Shown here one piece after another: positions 1-11,562 of a stretch of DNA of 64,000 nt (within the stretch, counting starts at the first letter, position 1; each line of letters starts with the position of its first letter). Origin of the DNA: Hydrogenophaga sp. GTDB taxonomy: Bacteria > Pseudomonadota > Gammaproteobacteria > Burkholderiales > Burkholderiaceae_C. The notes under the pieces are model-generated. The model saw only the letters and a program-made list of their open reading frames with translations. It did not search any database and was not told where the DNA came from. The position numbers and the translations under genes were made by a program. The stretch covers positions 62,001-126,000 of the forward strand of contig JAUXNG010000075.1 of the NCBI GenBank assembly GCA_030682835.1. Reading direction: 5' to 3'.

Positions 1-776
1 AGCTGGACCGGCTGGCCACCCGCGAGGCGGCGCAAGAGCTTCATGTGCGGCATGTGGTGACAGGCGCCCTGGAGGTGCAGGCCCGCGCACTGGGTGACGA
101 TTTCGAGGACCGCCTGGCCCAGGCCTTGAACGAGCAGTGGCCTGGCGGCGACCGCGCGGCACAGTCCGAACAGCACCTGGCGCGGGCAACCGTTCTGAGT
201 GCGGGCATCCAGGATTACCCCGCCTGGCTGCAGGCGCTCAGTGCCGACGCGCTGAGCCTGCTGCTGCGGCGCTTTTACGACAACTCCGGCGACACCGTGT
301 TCCTGTTCGGCGCCACCACCCTGCATTTCGTGGGCGAGGGGGTGGTGGCCGTGTTCGCCGACCACGACACCGCCGTGTCGGCCCCGCACAGCCTGCGCGC
401 CATCCGCGCCGCCTGGGGCCTGCGCAGCGCAGCCGCCGGTCTCCAGGCGTTCGTGGCGCGTCAGTTTCCCGGGCGGGCACTGCCGCGCTTCGACGTGGGC
501 ATCGCCCTGCACAGTGGTCCGGTCGCCCTGATGCGGCTCGAAGGGCTGCTGGGCGGCGCGGCGCAGACGGTGCCCGTGGGCCAGACCGTGGCCCAGGCGA
601 TCGCGCTGCAGCGCCATGCCCCTGCGATGCAGGGCACGGTGACCGTCTCGGTACCGGTGCTGCGCGCGGTGACCGGCGCGGTGCGGCCCGTACGGCGCCA
701 CCTGATCACCCTTCCCGGCCAGGCCGAGCCCATGGACGTGTGCGCCGTCGAGCCACCGCCCGCTGTCACGTCCTGA
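1..776 (+). CDS. class III nucleotide cyclase-like protein, 3' end only
   Basis: The frame is open to the left edge, so the start lies outside the window; the first in-frame start codon inside is a GTG at 45, but coding continues upstream of it. The visible ~257 residues resemble the C-terminal half of an adenylate/guanylate cyclase homology domain: a VGEGVVAVFAD stretch matches the family's GDGxxAxFG segment and VGIALHSGPV matches the VGIGIHxG segment. The usual Asp of the GDG segment is Glu here, which may reduce catalysis. It ends 13 bp before the hybrid histidine kinase and is probably co-transcribed with it, so it may be an accessory or output protein of that signalling system. The family assignment is moderate because the N-terminus is missing. 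Confidence 0.55.
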   Translation, partial: LDRLATREAAQELHVRHVVTGALEVQARALGDDFEDRLAQALNEQWPGGDRAAQSEQHLARATVLSAGIQDYPAWLQALSADALSLLLRRFYDNSGDTVFLFGATTLHFVGEGVVAVFADHDTAVSAPHSLRAIRAAWGLRSAAAGLQAFVARQFPGRALPRFDVGIALHSGPVALMRLEGLLGGAAQTVPVGQTVAQAIALQRHAPAMQGTVTVSVPVLRAVTGAVRPVRRHLITLPGQAEPMDVCAVEPPPAVTS

Positions 777-789
777 GCGCCCTCTTCCC

Positions 790-3735
<2,946 letters not shown>

Positions 3736-3746
3736 GGCGCCTGGCT

Positions 3747-3768
3747 CCCGGGCCGCGTGCGACCCGGG
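3747..3768. terminator. possible bidirectional terminator hairpin
   Basis: Two CCCGGG hexamers (3747-3752 and 3763-3768) can pair across a 10-nt loop in the 34-bp gap between the convergent hybrid kinase and sixA genes. There is no clear T tract on either side, so this is only a candidate. Confidence 0.3.
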
Positions 3769-3769
3769 C

Positions 3770-4252
3770 CTACACCATTTCCGGCGTCTGCACCGTGACC
3801 ACCACCGCTTGCGGCTTGCCGTCACGCTCGCGGTAGCGCAGCCACCACACCGCGCCCTTCTTCACCGGGCATTCCTGTGCGGCCAGGCCCAGCAGGTGGG
3901 CGATGAGCTGCCCGCAGGTGGGTTGATGCCCCACCAGCAGCACGGGCGTGCGGGCCTGGGGCCATTGCGCCACGTCCAGCAAGGGCATGGGATCGCTGCC
4001 GGGCAACAGCTCATCGCGGTGCCGAAAGCGCCGGCCCAGCGCCTGCGCGGTCTGGTCGGTGCGTTGCGCCGGGCTGGCAAACACCCGCGTGCTCTCGGGC
4101 AGCTGGCGGTCCAGCCAGGCCGCCATGCGAGCGGCCTGCTTTTCACCCCGCGGGGTGAGGCGCCGCGCCAGATCGAGCGGGTCGCCGGGGCGCCCCAGCA
4201 GCGGGTCGGGGTGGTCGTGCGCCTCGGCATGGCGCCAGATGATCAGGTCCAT
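3770..4252 (-). CDS. sixA: SixA-type phosphohistidine phosphatase (histidine phosphatase family)
   Basis: A 160-residue protein that begins MDLIIWRHAEAHD, carrying the RHG-type catalytic motif of the phosphoglycerate-mutase-like superfamily (His8 nucleophile). LTPRGEKQA and a downstream VGHQPT with the second catalytic His complete the SixA pattern. I chose the ATG at 4252; the frame is open further upstream only as spurious GC-rich sequence running into ppk. SixA proteins remove phosphate from phosphohistidine, classically on Hpt domains such as that of ArcB. It lies 17 bp downstream of ppk1 and is probably co-transcribed; sixA-ppk pairing is common in betaproteobacteria. The neighbouring hybrid kinase has an Hpt domain, but a functional link is not shown. 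Confidence 0.87.
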   Translation of the reverse strand: MDLIIWRHAEAHDHPDPLLGRPGDPLDLARRLTPRGEKQAARMAAWLDRQLPESTRVFASPAQRTDQTAQALGRRFRHRDELLPGSDPMPLLDVAQWPQARTPVLLVGHQPTCGQLIAHLLGLAAQECPVKKGAVWWLRYRERDGKPQAVVVTVQTPEMV

Positions 4253-4269
4253 GCCAGGCCTCCTGTGCG

Positions 4270-6351
4270 CTAATCGGCGGCCTTGCTGCCGTAACGGGCC
4301 ATCAGGCTGGCCTGGGCGGAGTGCAGCGTCGCGCGGGACTTGCCAGAACCGGAGACACCGGCGCGCACGTAGTGCCCCTCGGGCTGCAGCAGCCAGGCGT
4401 CCTTGGTGTCGTGCAGGTAGGCGTTCAGGCACTCGTCGATGATGCGCTGGCGCAGGGCGGCGTCGGTCACCGGCCAGGCCAGCTCCACGCGGCGCAGCAT
4501 GTTGCGGTTCATCCAGTCGGCACTGCTGAGCCACAGGTCTTCCTGCCCGTTGACCTGGAAATAACACACCCGCGAATGTTCCAGCAGACGGCCGATCACC
4601 GAACGGATGCGCACGTTGTCGGTCACGCACGGCACCTGGGCCGGCAGGATGCAGGCCCCGCGCACGATGATGTCGATCGACACCCCCGCCTGCGAGGCGT
4701 GCGCCAGGGCGCGGGCCAATGGTTCGTCGGTCAGCGCGTTCATCTTGAGCACGATGCGCGCGGAATGGCCCTCTTTTGCCGCAACCCCGGCGGCTTCCAC
4801 TTTTTCCAGCATGGCCCGGTGCAGGTGAAACGGCGCCATCACCACCTTGTTCAGCTTGGGCAGGCGGTTCTGGCTGGCCAGGTGCAGAAAGATCTGGTCG
4901 AGGTCGGCGGTGAGGGCGTCGTCCGCCGTCAGATAGCTCAGGTCGGTGTAGAGGCGCGCCGTGCCGGGGTTGTAGTTGCCGGTGGACAGGTGGGCGTAGC
5001 GGCGCAGCTGGCCATCCTCACGGCGCGTCACCAGCAGCATCTTGGCGTGCGTCTTCAGCCCCACCACGCCGTACACCACCTGGGCACCCACCGATTCGAG
5101 GTGCTCGGCGTAGTTGATGTTGGCCTCCTCGTCGAAGCGGGCCTTGAGCTCCACCACCGCCGTCACTTCCTTGCCCCGGCGCACGGCTTCGCGCAGCAGG
5201 TTCATCAGCTCCGACTTGGCACCCGCGCGGTAGATCGTCTGCTTGATGGCCAGCACGTCGGGGTCTTCCACCGCTTCGCGCAGGAAGGCCAGCACCGCGT
5301 CGAAGCTTTCATAGGGCTGGTGAATGAGCACGTCACCCTGCTGCAGCCGGTCAAAGTACGACTGCCCGGGCGCCAGCTGGATCGGCCAGCCACCCTTGTA
5401 GCCCTCGAAGCGCAGCGCCGGTGCGTCCACCTGGTCGATCAGCTGGTTCATGCGCACCAGGTTCACCGGGCCGGGCACGCGGTAGAGCGCAGCCTCGGGC
5501 AGGGCAAACTGCGCCAGCAGAAAACCTGCCAGGTACTCGGACGTGCCAGCCGACACTTCCAGCCGAAGCGCTTCGCCATAGTGGCGCTGCTGCAGCCCCT
5601 TGCGCAGCGCGGTGCGCAGGTTCTTCACCTCCTCTTCGTCCACCGCAAGATCGGAGTGCCGCGTGACGCGGAACTGCGCAAACTCGGTGACCTGGCGGCC
5701 GGGAAACAGGTCGGCCAGGTGCGAGCGGATGAGGCTGGAGATCGACACGAAGTGCGTCTGCTTCGAACCCTTGATGGGCGGCATGCGAAAGAAGCGCGGC
5801 AGAATGCGCGGCACCTTCACGATGGCTATCTCGTTCTCGCGGCCAAACGCGTCCTTGCCCGTGAGCCGAACGATGAAGTTCAGCGACTTGTTGGCCACCT
5901 GCGGAAACGGGTGCGCCGGATCCAGCCCCACCGGCATCAGCAGCGGCTGCACCTCGCGCACAAAGAATTCCTTCACCCAGCGGCGCTGCCGCGGGTTTCG
6001 CTCGCCATGGTTCACCAGCTTGATGCCCTTCTTCTCCAGCAGGGGCAGCAGCTCGTCGTTGTAGATGGCGTACTGCTGCGCCACCAGCTCGTGCACCTTG
6101 GCGGCCACGCGGTCGTGCGTTTCCGCGGTGACCGGGCCTCGCTGCTCATTGGCCTTGCGCGCAGCCAGATGCGGCGCCATGCGCACCTCAAAAAACTCGT
6201 CCAGGTTGCTGGAAACGATGCACAGGTAACGCAGGCGCTCCAGCAGCGGCACATCAGGGCGCCGGGCGCAGTCCAGCACCCGTTCGTTGAATGCGAGGAT
6301 GCTGTGGTCGCGATCCAGGAAATGCAGTCGGTTGTGGGCAGTGGCGCTCAT
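4270..6351 (-). CDS. ppk1: polyphosphate kinase 1
   Basis: A 693-residue PPK1 that makes inorganic polyphosphate from ATP. The ATG at 6351 gives an N-terminus MSATAHNRLHFLDRD; an in-frame TTG nine bases upstream (6360) is a less likely start. The catalytic histidines fall at the same positions as in the E. coli enzyme: His435 in LKTHAKM and His454 in YAHLSTGNYN. SNLDEFFEVRM (near 50), IKQTIYRAG and the C-terminal SSADWMNRN are all typical. Length matches the family. A 357-bp non-coding stretch lies upstream and sixA immediately downstream. Confidence 0.97.
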   Translation of the reverse strand: MSATAHNRLHFLDRDHSILAFNERVLDCARRPDVPLLERLRYLCIVSSNLDEFFEVRMAPHLAARKANEQRGPVTAETHDRVAAKVHELVAQQYAIYNDELLPLLEKKGIKLVNHGERNPRQRRWVKEFFVREVQPLLMPVGLDPAHPFPQVANKSLNFIVRLTGKDAFGRENEIAIVKVPRILPRFFRMPPIKGSKQTHFVSISSLIRSHLADLFPGRQVTEFAQFRVTRHSDLAVDEEEVKNLRTALRKGLQQRHYGEALRLEVSAGTSEYLAGFLLAQFALPEAALYRVPGPVNLVRMNQLIDQVDAPALRFEGYKGGWPIQLAPGQSYFDRLQQGDVLIHQPYESFDAVLAFLREAVEDPDVLAIKQTIYRAGAKSELMNLLREAVRRGKEVTAVVELKARFDEEANINYAEHLESVGAQVVYGVVGLKTHAKMLLVTRREDGQLRRYAHLSTGNYNPGTARLYTDLSYLTADDALTADLDQIFLHLASQNRLPKLNKVVMAPFHLHRAMLEKVEAAGVAAKEGHSARIVLKMNALTDEPLARALAHASQAGVSIDIIVRGACILPAQVPCVTDNVRIRSVIGRLLEHSRVCYFQVNGQEDLWLSSADWMNRNMLRRVELAWPVTDAALRQRIIDECLNAYLHDTKDAWLLQPEGHYVRAGVSGSGKSRATLHSAQASLMARYGSKAAD

Positions 6352-6708
6352 GTATTCCAATGATCGGGCGCTGGCAGCAGCAGATCCTATGACCGGCTGT
6401 ATGCGGCACCTCTTGAGTCAATTATTGAACGACAGGACGACGTTTGTGTGACAAATTCGCGGCGCATCCGTGACACGCCCGGCCCCTTCGCCAGCCGGAT
6501 TTCAGAACCCCTCCTGAACCTTGCCGAAGCCATCAACCTCGGCTGCGCGTGCCAGACCATGAAGGCGGTGGCTTTCGCCGATGGTGCTGGAGCACGGTCT
6601 GCAGCCCCGGGTGCTTTGATCTGCAAACAGGGCAGCGCCTGCGGACCTGAGCCACCGTGACCCGGGCTTGCGCTGGCTGCCGCCCACAGCCTGCCAGAAT
6701 GTGGGGCT
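6352..6708. other. 357-bp divergent intergenic region between ppk1 and a DOMON-like gene
   Basis: It must contain promoters for ppk1 (minus) and for the gene starting at 6709 (plus). The only notable element is an AT-rich dyad TCAATTATTGA at 6418-6428, about 70 bp upstream of ppk1, standing out in GC-rich surroundings. I looked for a Pho box and found no convincing one. Short open frames here have no recognisable product. Confidence 0.6.
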
Positions 6709-7335
6709 GTGATTTCATCGCCACCGCCACCTCATCCGCTCGACGCATCCCCGCAAACCCTGCGCCTGGTGTGTCACCCCGCCACGCCTTGCGCACACCC
6801 GCTCACTTTGACCTGTGCCGTCGTGGCGGACAACATGCCACGGCCCACCCTGCAACTGCGCTATGAACTGCAGGGCGACCTGGCGCGACTTCGCGTCCCC
6901 GCGCCATCGTCTGAAGAGGTTGCAGACGGGCTGTGGCAGCACACCTGCTTCGAAGCATTTGTCATGCCGACGCAGGCCGGCTCCTATCAGGAGTTCAATT
7001 TCTCTCCTTCTGGCCAGTGGGCCAGCTACCGCTTCAGAGCCGAGCGGGTGCGCGACCTTGCGGCAGAGGTGTCGCAGCAGCTCGGCACCCGGACGCAACG
7101 GCCCCAGTTGCGGCTGGAGCACCAAGGTGACCGACTGGTGCTGCACGCGACACTGGCCCGTGAAGCGCTGCCAGGCGCGTCGCCCGACGGCCTGCTGCGG
7201 CTGGGCCTGAGTGCCGTGGTGGAAGACAGCGCGGGGCAGCTGAGCTACTGGGCACTTCACCACCCTGCCGCACGGCCCGACTTTCACCACCCCGGCAGCT
7301 TCGTGCACACCCTGCCATGGCCATTCCTTCCCTGA
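6709..7335 (+). CDS. DOMON-like domain protein
   Basis: About 208 residues, starting with GTG at 6709. The sequence resembles bacterial DOMON-like proteins: a predicted beta-sandwich with CFEAFV (near 83), SYQEFNFSPSGQWASYRF and the C-terminal YWALHHPAARPDFHH. The first ~25 residues are Pro-rich and may not be translated. There is no signal peptide, so it is probably cytoplasmic, and the substrate is unknown. The stop is 23 bp before the DUF1343 gene and both are on the same strand, suggesting co-transcription. The family name rests on recognition of the YQEFNFSPSGQWA pattern; the function is undefined. Confidence 0.65.
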   Translation: MISSPPPPHPLDASPQTLRLVCHPATPCAHPLTLTCAVVADNMPRPTLQLRYELQGDLARLRVPAPSSEEVADGLWQHTCFEAFVMPTQAGSYQEFNFSPSGQWASYRFRAERVRDLAAEVSQQLGTRTQRPQLRLEHQGDRLVLHATLAREALPGASPDGLLRLGLSAVVEDSAGQLSYWALHHPAARPDFHHPGSFVHTLPWPFLP

Positions 7336-7358
7336 ACCCCTCCCATCAGCGCCCCACC

Positions 7359-8561
7359 ATGCAATTCGGCCTCGAACGTTTTCTCGCTGACCCCGCCCTG
7401 CGAGCCCCCCTGGCCGGGGGCCGCGTCGCCTTACTGGCCCACCCGGCTTCCGTCACGCGCGATCTCACCCATTCGCTCGACGCGCTGGCCGCCCTGCCCG
7501 ATGTAAAACTCAGCGCCGCCTTCGGACCGCAGCACGGATTGCGCGGCGACAAGCAGGACAACATGGTGGAATCGTCCGACTACCTCGATCCTCGGCTGGG
7601 CATCCCCGTCTTCAGCCTGTACGGCGAAGTGCGCCGTCCCACGCCGGCCATGCTGGAGAGCTTCGACGTGCTGCTGGTCGATCTGCAGGACCTAGGTTGC
7701 CGCATTTACACCTTCATCACCACACTGCGCTACGTACTCGAAGCCGCCGCGCAGCACGGCAAGTCGGTGTGGGTGCTGGACCGTCCGAACCCGGCCGGGC
7801 GTCCGGTGGAGGGCCTGACGCTGCGCACAGGCTGGGAAAGCTTCGTGGGTGCCGGTCCCATGCCCATGCGCCACGGCATGACCATGGGCGAACTGGGCCA
7901 CTGGTTCATTGCCACGCTGGGCCTGCAGGTGGAGTACCGCGTGATCGCCATGGAAGGCTGGGCGCCCGACGCTGCGCCCGGTTTTGGCTGGCCGCTGGAG
8001 CGCACCTGGGTCAACCCGAGCCCGAACGCCGCCAACCTGTGGATGGCACGCGCCTACGCCGGAACCGTGATGCTGGAAGGCACGACGCTGAGCGAAGGCC
8101 GCGGCACCACGCGCCCGCTGGAGCTGTTCGGCGCACCCGACATCGATGCCCACCAGCTGATGGCCGATATGTTTCATATCGCGCCCGAATGGCTGCAGGG
8201 CTGCGTGCTGCGCGAGTGCTTCTTTGAGCCCACCTTTCACAAACACCAGGGCAAGCTGTGCGCGGGTGTGCAGATTCACCTAGAAGACCCGATGCACTAC
8301 GACCACGCCGCGTTCAGGCCATGGCGCCTGCAGGCGCTGGCCTTCAAGGCGCTGCGCCTGCAGCAGCCTGACTACCCGCTGTGGCGCGATTTTGCGTACG
8401 AATACGAACACGACCGCCTGGCCATCGACCTCATCAATGGCGGTCCAGCCCTGCGTGAATGGGTGGATGACCTGGCCTCAACGCCGGCCGATCTGGACGC
8501 GATCACGCTGCCGGACGAGGCGGCATGGGTCGAGGCTCGGAAGCCCTTCCTGTTGTACTGA
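7359..8561 (+). CDS. DUF1343 family protein (NamZ-type exo-beta-N-acetylmuramidase)
   Basis: A 400-residue DUF1343 protein. The start at 7359 (MQFGLERFL) is preferred over an upstream ATG at 7317 that overlaps the previous gene. Typical features are GRVALLAHPAS (near 24), FGPQHGLRGDKQDNM, VDLQDLGCRIYTF, VLDRPNPAG, WVNPSPN and LEGTTLSEGRGTTRP. The characterised member of the family (NamZ) is an exo-lytic N-acetylmuramidase that removes terminal MurNAc from peptidoglycan fragments, so a role in cell-wall turnover is likely. I see no clear signal peptide, which would place it in the cytoplasm unless the N-terminus is misjudged. Confidence 0.85.
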   Translation: MQFGLERFLADPALRAPLAGGRVALLAHPASVTRDLTHSLDALAALPDVKLSAAFGPQHGLRGDKQDNMVESSDYLDPRLGIPVFSLYGEVRRPTPAMLESFDVLLVDLQDLGCRIYTFITTLRYVLEAAAQHGKSVWVLDRPNPAGRPVEGLTLRTGWESFVGAGPMPMRHGMTMGELGHWFIATLGLQVEYRVIAMEGWAPDAAPGFGWPLERTWVNPSPNAANLWMARAYAGTVMLEGTTLSEGRGTTRPLELFGAPDIDAHQLMADMFHIAPEWLQGCVLRECFFEPTFHKHQGKLCAGVQIHLEDPMHYDHAAFRPWRLQALAFKALRLQQPDYPLWRDFAYEYEHDRLAIDLINGGPALREWVDDLASTPADLDAITLPDEAAWVEARKPFLLY

Positions 8562-8617
8562 CCGTTGCGCAGAAGAGCGGTGGTGCGGGGGCTGCGAGCT
8601 CAGCCCGAACCGGAGGA

Positions 8618-8633
8618 AGCTCAGCTCTGAGCT
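8618..8633. repeat. short palindrome in the NamZ-GNAT intergenic spacer
   Basis: AGCTCAG and CTGAGCT pair across a 2-nt loop, and are followed by a GCTTGTCGAAAGG stretch. This resembles degenerate copies of the TTCGACAAGCTCAG-type intergenic palindrome seen scattered in beta- and gammaproteobacterial genomes. It sits between convergent genes, so it could also act as a weak terminator. Confidence 0.35.
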
Positions 8634-8715
8634 TGTCGAAAGGTTCAAGCCGAGGCAGTGTGAATGCTTGAACAAGGCGCACGCCCGAACGGGAAGTCGT
8701 CTCACCATCAAGTGA

Positions 8716-9213
8716 TCAAGACAGCCACTTCTGCATGAAGCTGGCCGTGCCCATGGACGGGTCGAGCTGGTAGCCGACGAAGCCGATGCGCTCATAAAGC
8801 TTGCAGGCGCTGGTGTTGCCGCTCAGCACTTCCAGCGTGAGCTTCACAGCGCCGCGTTCAATGGCCAGGGTTTCGGCCAGGGCCAGCATCCGGGCGGCAA
8901 CGCCCTGCCCGCGGTGGCTGGCGAGCACAGCCACATCGTGCACATTCACCAGCGGCTTGCAAGCGAAGGTGGAAAAGCCCTCGATGCAGTTCACCAGGCC
9001 GACCGGGGCGTCGCCGTCGAAGGCCAGCACGCTGTAGGCCTGCGGGCGGGCGGCAAGAGAAGGCACGAGGTGGGCTTTGGCGAAGTCGCTCAGGGGTTCG
9101 CTGCCACCGGCCGGGTCGCTGGCGTAGGCGTCGAGCAGGCTCACCAGGGCGCTGGCGTGCGCCGGGTTGGCGTAGTCGGCGCGCAGCACGCGGATGGTGG
9201 ACGCCTTGCTCAC
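8716..9213 (-). CDS. GNAT family N-acetyltransferase
   Basis: A 165-residue single-domain GNAT enzyme. The acetyl-CoA-binding motif is visible in [22 protein letters not shown] (about 90-112; R/Q-x-x-G-x-A core) and the C-terminal [10 protein letters not shown] motif B is present. Other GNATs of this shape acetylate small molecules or protein termini; the substrate here cannot be told. The GTG start at 9213 overlaps the glmM stop by four bases (GTGA), indicating translational coupling as the last gene of the folP-glmM operon. Confidence 0.8.
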   Translation of the reverse strand: MSKASTIRVLRADYANPAHASALVSLLDAYASDPAGGSEPLSDFAKAHLVPSLAARPQAYSVLAFDGDAPVGLVNCIEGFSTFACKPLVNVHDVAVLASHRGQGVAARMLALAETLAIERGAVKLTLEVLSGNTSACKLYERIGFVGYQLDPSMGTASFMQKWLS

Positions 9214-10553
9214 GCTGGCACCTGGCTCTTCACCGCGTCCACCAACCGATCGGCACAGGCCTTGGCCTGGGTCGCGTCACGCGCCTCAACCATCACGCGC
9301 AGCAGAGGCTCGGTACCGCTGGCGCGGATGAGCACGCGCCCGGTCTCGCCCAGCTCGGCCTCGACCGCGCGGGTCTCTTCGGCGAGCTGGGTATTGGTTT
9401 TCCAGTCCTGACCGGGTTGCAGGCGCACGTTGACCAGCGTCTGAGGGAACAGGGTGACCTCGTGCAGCAGCTGCGCCATGGTCTTGCCGCTGTCCACGCA
9501 GGCGTGCAGCACCTGCAGGGCCGACACCAGGCCATCGCCGGTGGTGTGGCGGTCGAGCACCAGGATGTGGCCGGAGCCTTCGCCACCCAGCACCCAGCCA
9601 TGGCGTTCCAGCTCTTCCAGCACGTAGCGGTCCCCCACCTTGGCCCGCACGAACTTCACGCCCTTGCGCTTGAAAGCCACCTCCACCGCCATGTTGGTCA
9701 TGAGCGTGCCCACGACGCCGGGCACATCGATATCTCGAGCAAGGCGGTCAGCAGCGATCAGGTAGAGCAGCTCGTCGCCATTGAACAGGCGCCCCGTGGC
9801 GTCGACCATCTGCAAGCGGTCGGCATCACCGTCCAGCGCGATACCGTAGTCGGCCTTGTGCGTCTTCACCGCCTCCACAAGCGCCTCAGGATGCGTCGCG
9901 CCCACGCCCTGGTTGATGTTCAGCCCGTCGGGTGTGCAGCCGATGCAGACGATCTCGGCGCCGAGTTCGTGGAACACGTCGGGAGCGATGTGATAGGCCG
10001 CGCCGTTGGCGCCGTCCACCACGATCTTCAAGCCCTTCAGGGTAAAGGTATGGGAACAGGTGCTCTTGCAGAACTCGATGTAGCGGCCTGCGGCATCGTC
10101 CATGCGGCGCGTCTTGCCGAGGTTGGCTGAGTCGACCCACACCGGCGCCTCCTGCAGCGCGGCCTCCACGGCCAATTCCCAATGGTCGGGCAGCTTGGTG
10201 CCCTGGGCGCTGAAGAACTTGATGCCGTTGTCGGCAAAGGGGTTGTGGCTGGCCGAGATGACGACCCCCAGGCTGGCCCGCTGGGCACGGGTGAGATAGG
10301 CCACGGCCGGCGTCGGCACCGGGCCGAGCAGCACCACGTCCACGCCCGCGGAGTTGAACCCGCTTTCCAGCGCGCTCTCCAGCATGTAGCCGGAAATGCG
10401 CGTGTCTTTGCCGATGAGCACGGTCGGGCGCGCCTCGGACTGCTTGAGCACCCGCCCCACTGCGTGCGCCAGGCGCAGCACAAAGTCGGGGGTGATGGGC
10501 GCCTGGCCCACGGTGCCGCGGATGCCGTCGGTGCCAAAGTAGCTGCGTGTCAT
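9210..10553 (-). CDS. glmM: phosphoglucosamine mutase
   Basis: A 447-residue GlmM that interconverts glucosamine-6-P and glucosamine-1-P for UDP-GlcNAc synthesis. The start [16 protein letters not shown] at 10553 is the family N-terminus; in-frame codons up to 10601 are not needed. The phosphoserine loop ISASHNP places the active serine at residue 102, as in E. coli. The metal loop DGDADR and the C-terminal phosphate-binding [15 protein letters not shown] are present. It follows folP by 91 bp, the usual ftsH-folP-glmM order. Its product pathway feeds peptidoglycan and also the UDP-GlcNAc used by wecB further right. Confidence 0.97.
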   Translation of the reverse strand: MTRSYFGTDGIRGTVGQAPITPDFVLRLAHAVGRVLKQSEARPTVLIGKDTRISGYMLESALESGFNSAGVDVVLLGPVPTPAVAYLTRAQRASLGVVISASHNPFADNGIKFFSAQGTKLPDHWELAVEAALQEAPVWVDSANLGKTRRMDDAAGRYIEFCKSTCSHTFTLKGLKIVVDGANGAAYHIAPDVFHELGAEIVCIGCTPDGLNINQGVGATHPEALVEAVKTHKADYGIALDGDADRLQMVDATGRLFNGDELLYLIAADRLARDIDVPGVVGTLMTNMAVEVAFKRKGVKFVRAKVGDRYVLEELERHGWVLGGEGSGHILVLDRHTTGDGLVSALQVLHACVDSGKTMAQLLHEVTLFPQTLVNVRLQPGQDWKTNTQLAEETRAVEAELGETGRVLIRASGTEPLLRVMVEARDATQAKACADRLVDAVKSQVPA

Positions 10554-10644
10554 GGATTCCTCTGCAATGTCGTTCTGTTCAGGTGCCCGGCTCTGAAGCA
10601 AGGCCTCATCCAGCGATTATCGCGGGCTGCCATGTATCCAAAAG

Positions 10645-11475
10645 TTAGACCGGCAGGCTGGCATGCCACACCTTGAGCGCATCCACCGTCTCTCGCACGT
10701 CGTGCACGCGCACCACCCGCGCACCCCGTTCCACCGCCAGCAAAGCCGCCGCCACGCTGGCCGCCACCCGCTGCCCAGGGACTTGGCGGCCTGTCACGGC
10801 ACCCAGCGACGATTTGCGGGACCATCCCGCCAGCAGGGGGTAGCCCAGAGCCAGCAACTGGTGCTGGTGGGCGAGCAGGCTGTAGTTCTGCGCGACGGTT
10901 TTTCCGAAGCCGATACCGGGGTCGAGCACGATGCGGGCGGGGTCCACACCCTGCGCCTCCACGGCGGCCGCACGGGCCTGCAGAAACGAGGACACGCCGG
11001 GCAGCACATCGCCGTCCATGGGCGCCACCTGCATGGTTTGCGGATCGCGGTGCATGTGCATCAGGCAGACGCCACAGCGCGGGTGCGCGGCCACCACCGA
11101 CAGGGCGTCGCCCCGGCGCAGCGCCCAGATGTCGTTGATGATGTCCGCGCCGGCGTCGAGCACGGCGCGCATCACCTGGGGCTTGTAGGTGTCCACCGAC
11201 ACCGGCACACCCAGGCGCACCGCCTCGTTCACCACCGGCAGCACGCGGGCCAGCTCGTCCTCCAGCGACACCGCCGGGCTACCTGGGCGCGTGGACTCAC
11301 CGCCCACGTCGAGCACATGGGCACCCTCGGCCAGCAGTTGTTCGCAGTGTTGCAGGGCCGCGCGGGTGCTGTCATGGCGCCCACCGTCCGAAAATGAGTC
11401 GGGCGTCACGTTCACGATGCCCATCACCACGGGCACGCTCAGGTCGATGTCGAAACGGGAGGTCTGCCAGCGCAT
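10645..11475 (-). CDS. folP: dihydropteroate synthase
   Basis: A 276-residue DHPS that condenses p-aminobenzoate with dihydropterin pyrophosphate in folate synthesis, and is the sulfonamide target. VMGIVNVTPDSFSDGG (about 17-32), VGGESTRPGS, the pterin-binding INDIWALR, DPGIGFGKT and GWSRKSSLG are all in place. Length is normal. It lies between ftsH and glmM on the minus strand, with a strong hairpin in the ftsH-folP gap. Confidence 0.97.
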   Translation of the reverse strand: MRWQTSRFDIDLSVPVVMGIVNVTPDSFSDGGRHDSTRAALQHCEQLLAEGAHVLDVGGESTRPGSPAVSLEDELARVLPVVNEAVRLGVPVSVDTYKPQVMRAVLDAGADIINDIWALRRGDALSVVAAHPRCGVCLMHMHRDPQTMQVAPMDGDVLPGVSSFLQARAAAVEAQGVDPARIVLDPGIGFGKTVAQNYSLLAHQHQLLALGYPLLAGWSRKSSLGAVTGRQVPGQRVAASVAAALLAVERGARVVRVHDVRETVDALKVWHASLPV

Positions 11476-11522
11476 GTCTGCCTTTGATGAAATGCGAATC
11501 GGAATACCGGCCGCGGAAACAG

Positions 11523-11544
11523 CAACGGGGCCGAAGCCCCGTTG
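11523..11544 (-). terminator. hairpin between ftsH and folP, terminator or attenuator
   Basis: A perfect 9-bp stem (CAACGGGGC with GCCCCGTTG) whose minus-strand loop is TTCG, an extra-stable tetraloop. It begins 18 bp after the ftsH stop, and the minus strand continues CTGTTTCC, a short T-rich run. This suggests that ftsH transcripts are partly terminated before folP-glmM. Confidence 0.55.
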
Positions 11545-11562
11545 AGTTGAAAATGCAAGACC

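Noticed and set aside
3770-4630. Longer sixA starting inside ppk1
   Set aside because: The extra ~126 residues are basic, repetitive shadow sequence of ppk1; MDLIIWRHAE is the natural start.
4321-6363. 680-codon plus-strand frame opposite ppk1
   Set aside because: Low-complexity His/Gln/Arg-rich translation antisense to a certain PPK1 gene.
6352-6708. Pho box upstream of ppk1
   Set aside because: TTTGTCAC and CCTGTCG are present but spacing does not fit the 18-bp Pho box.
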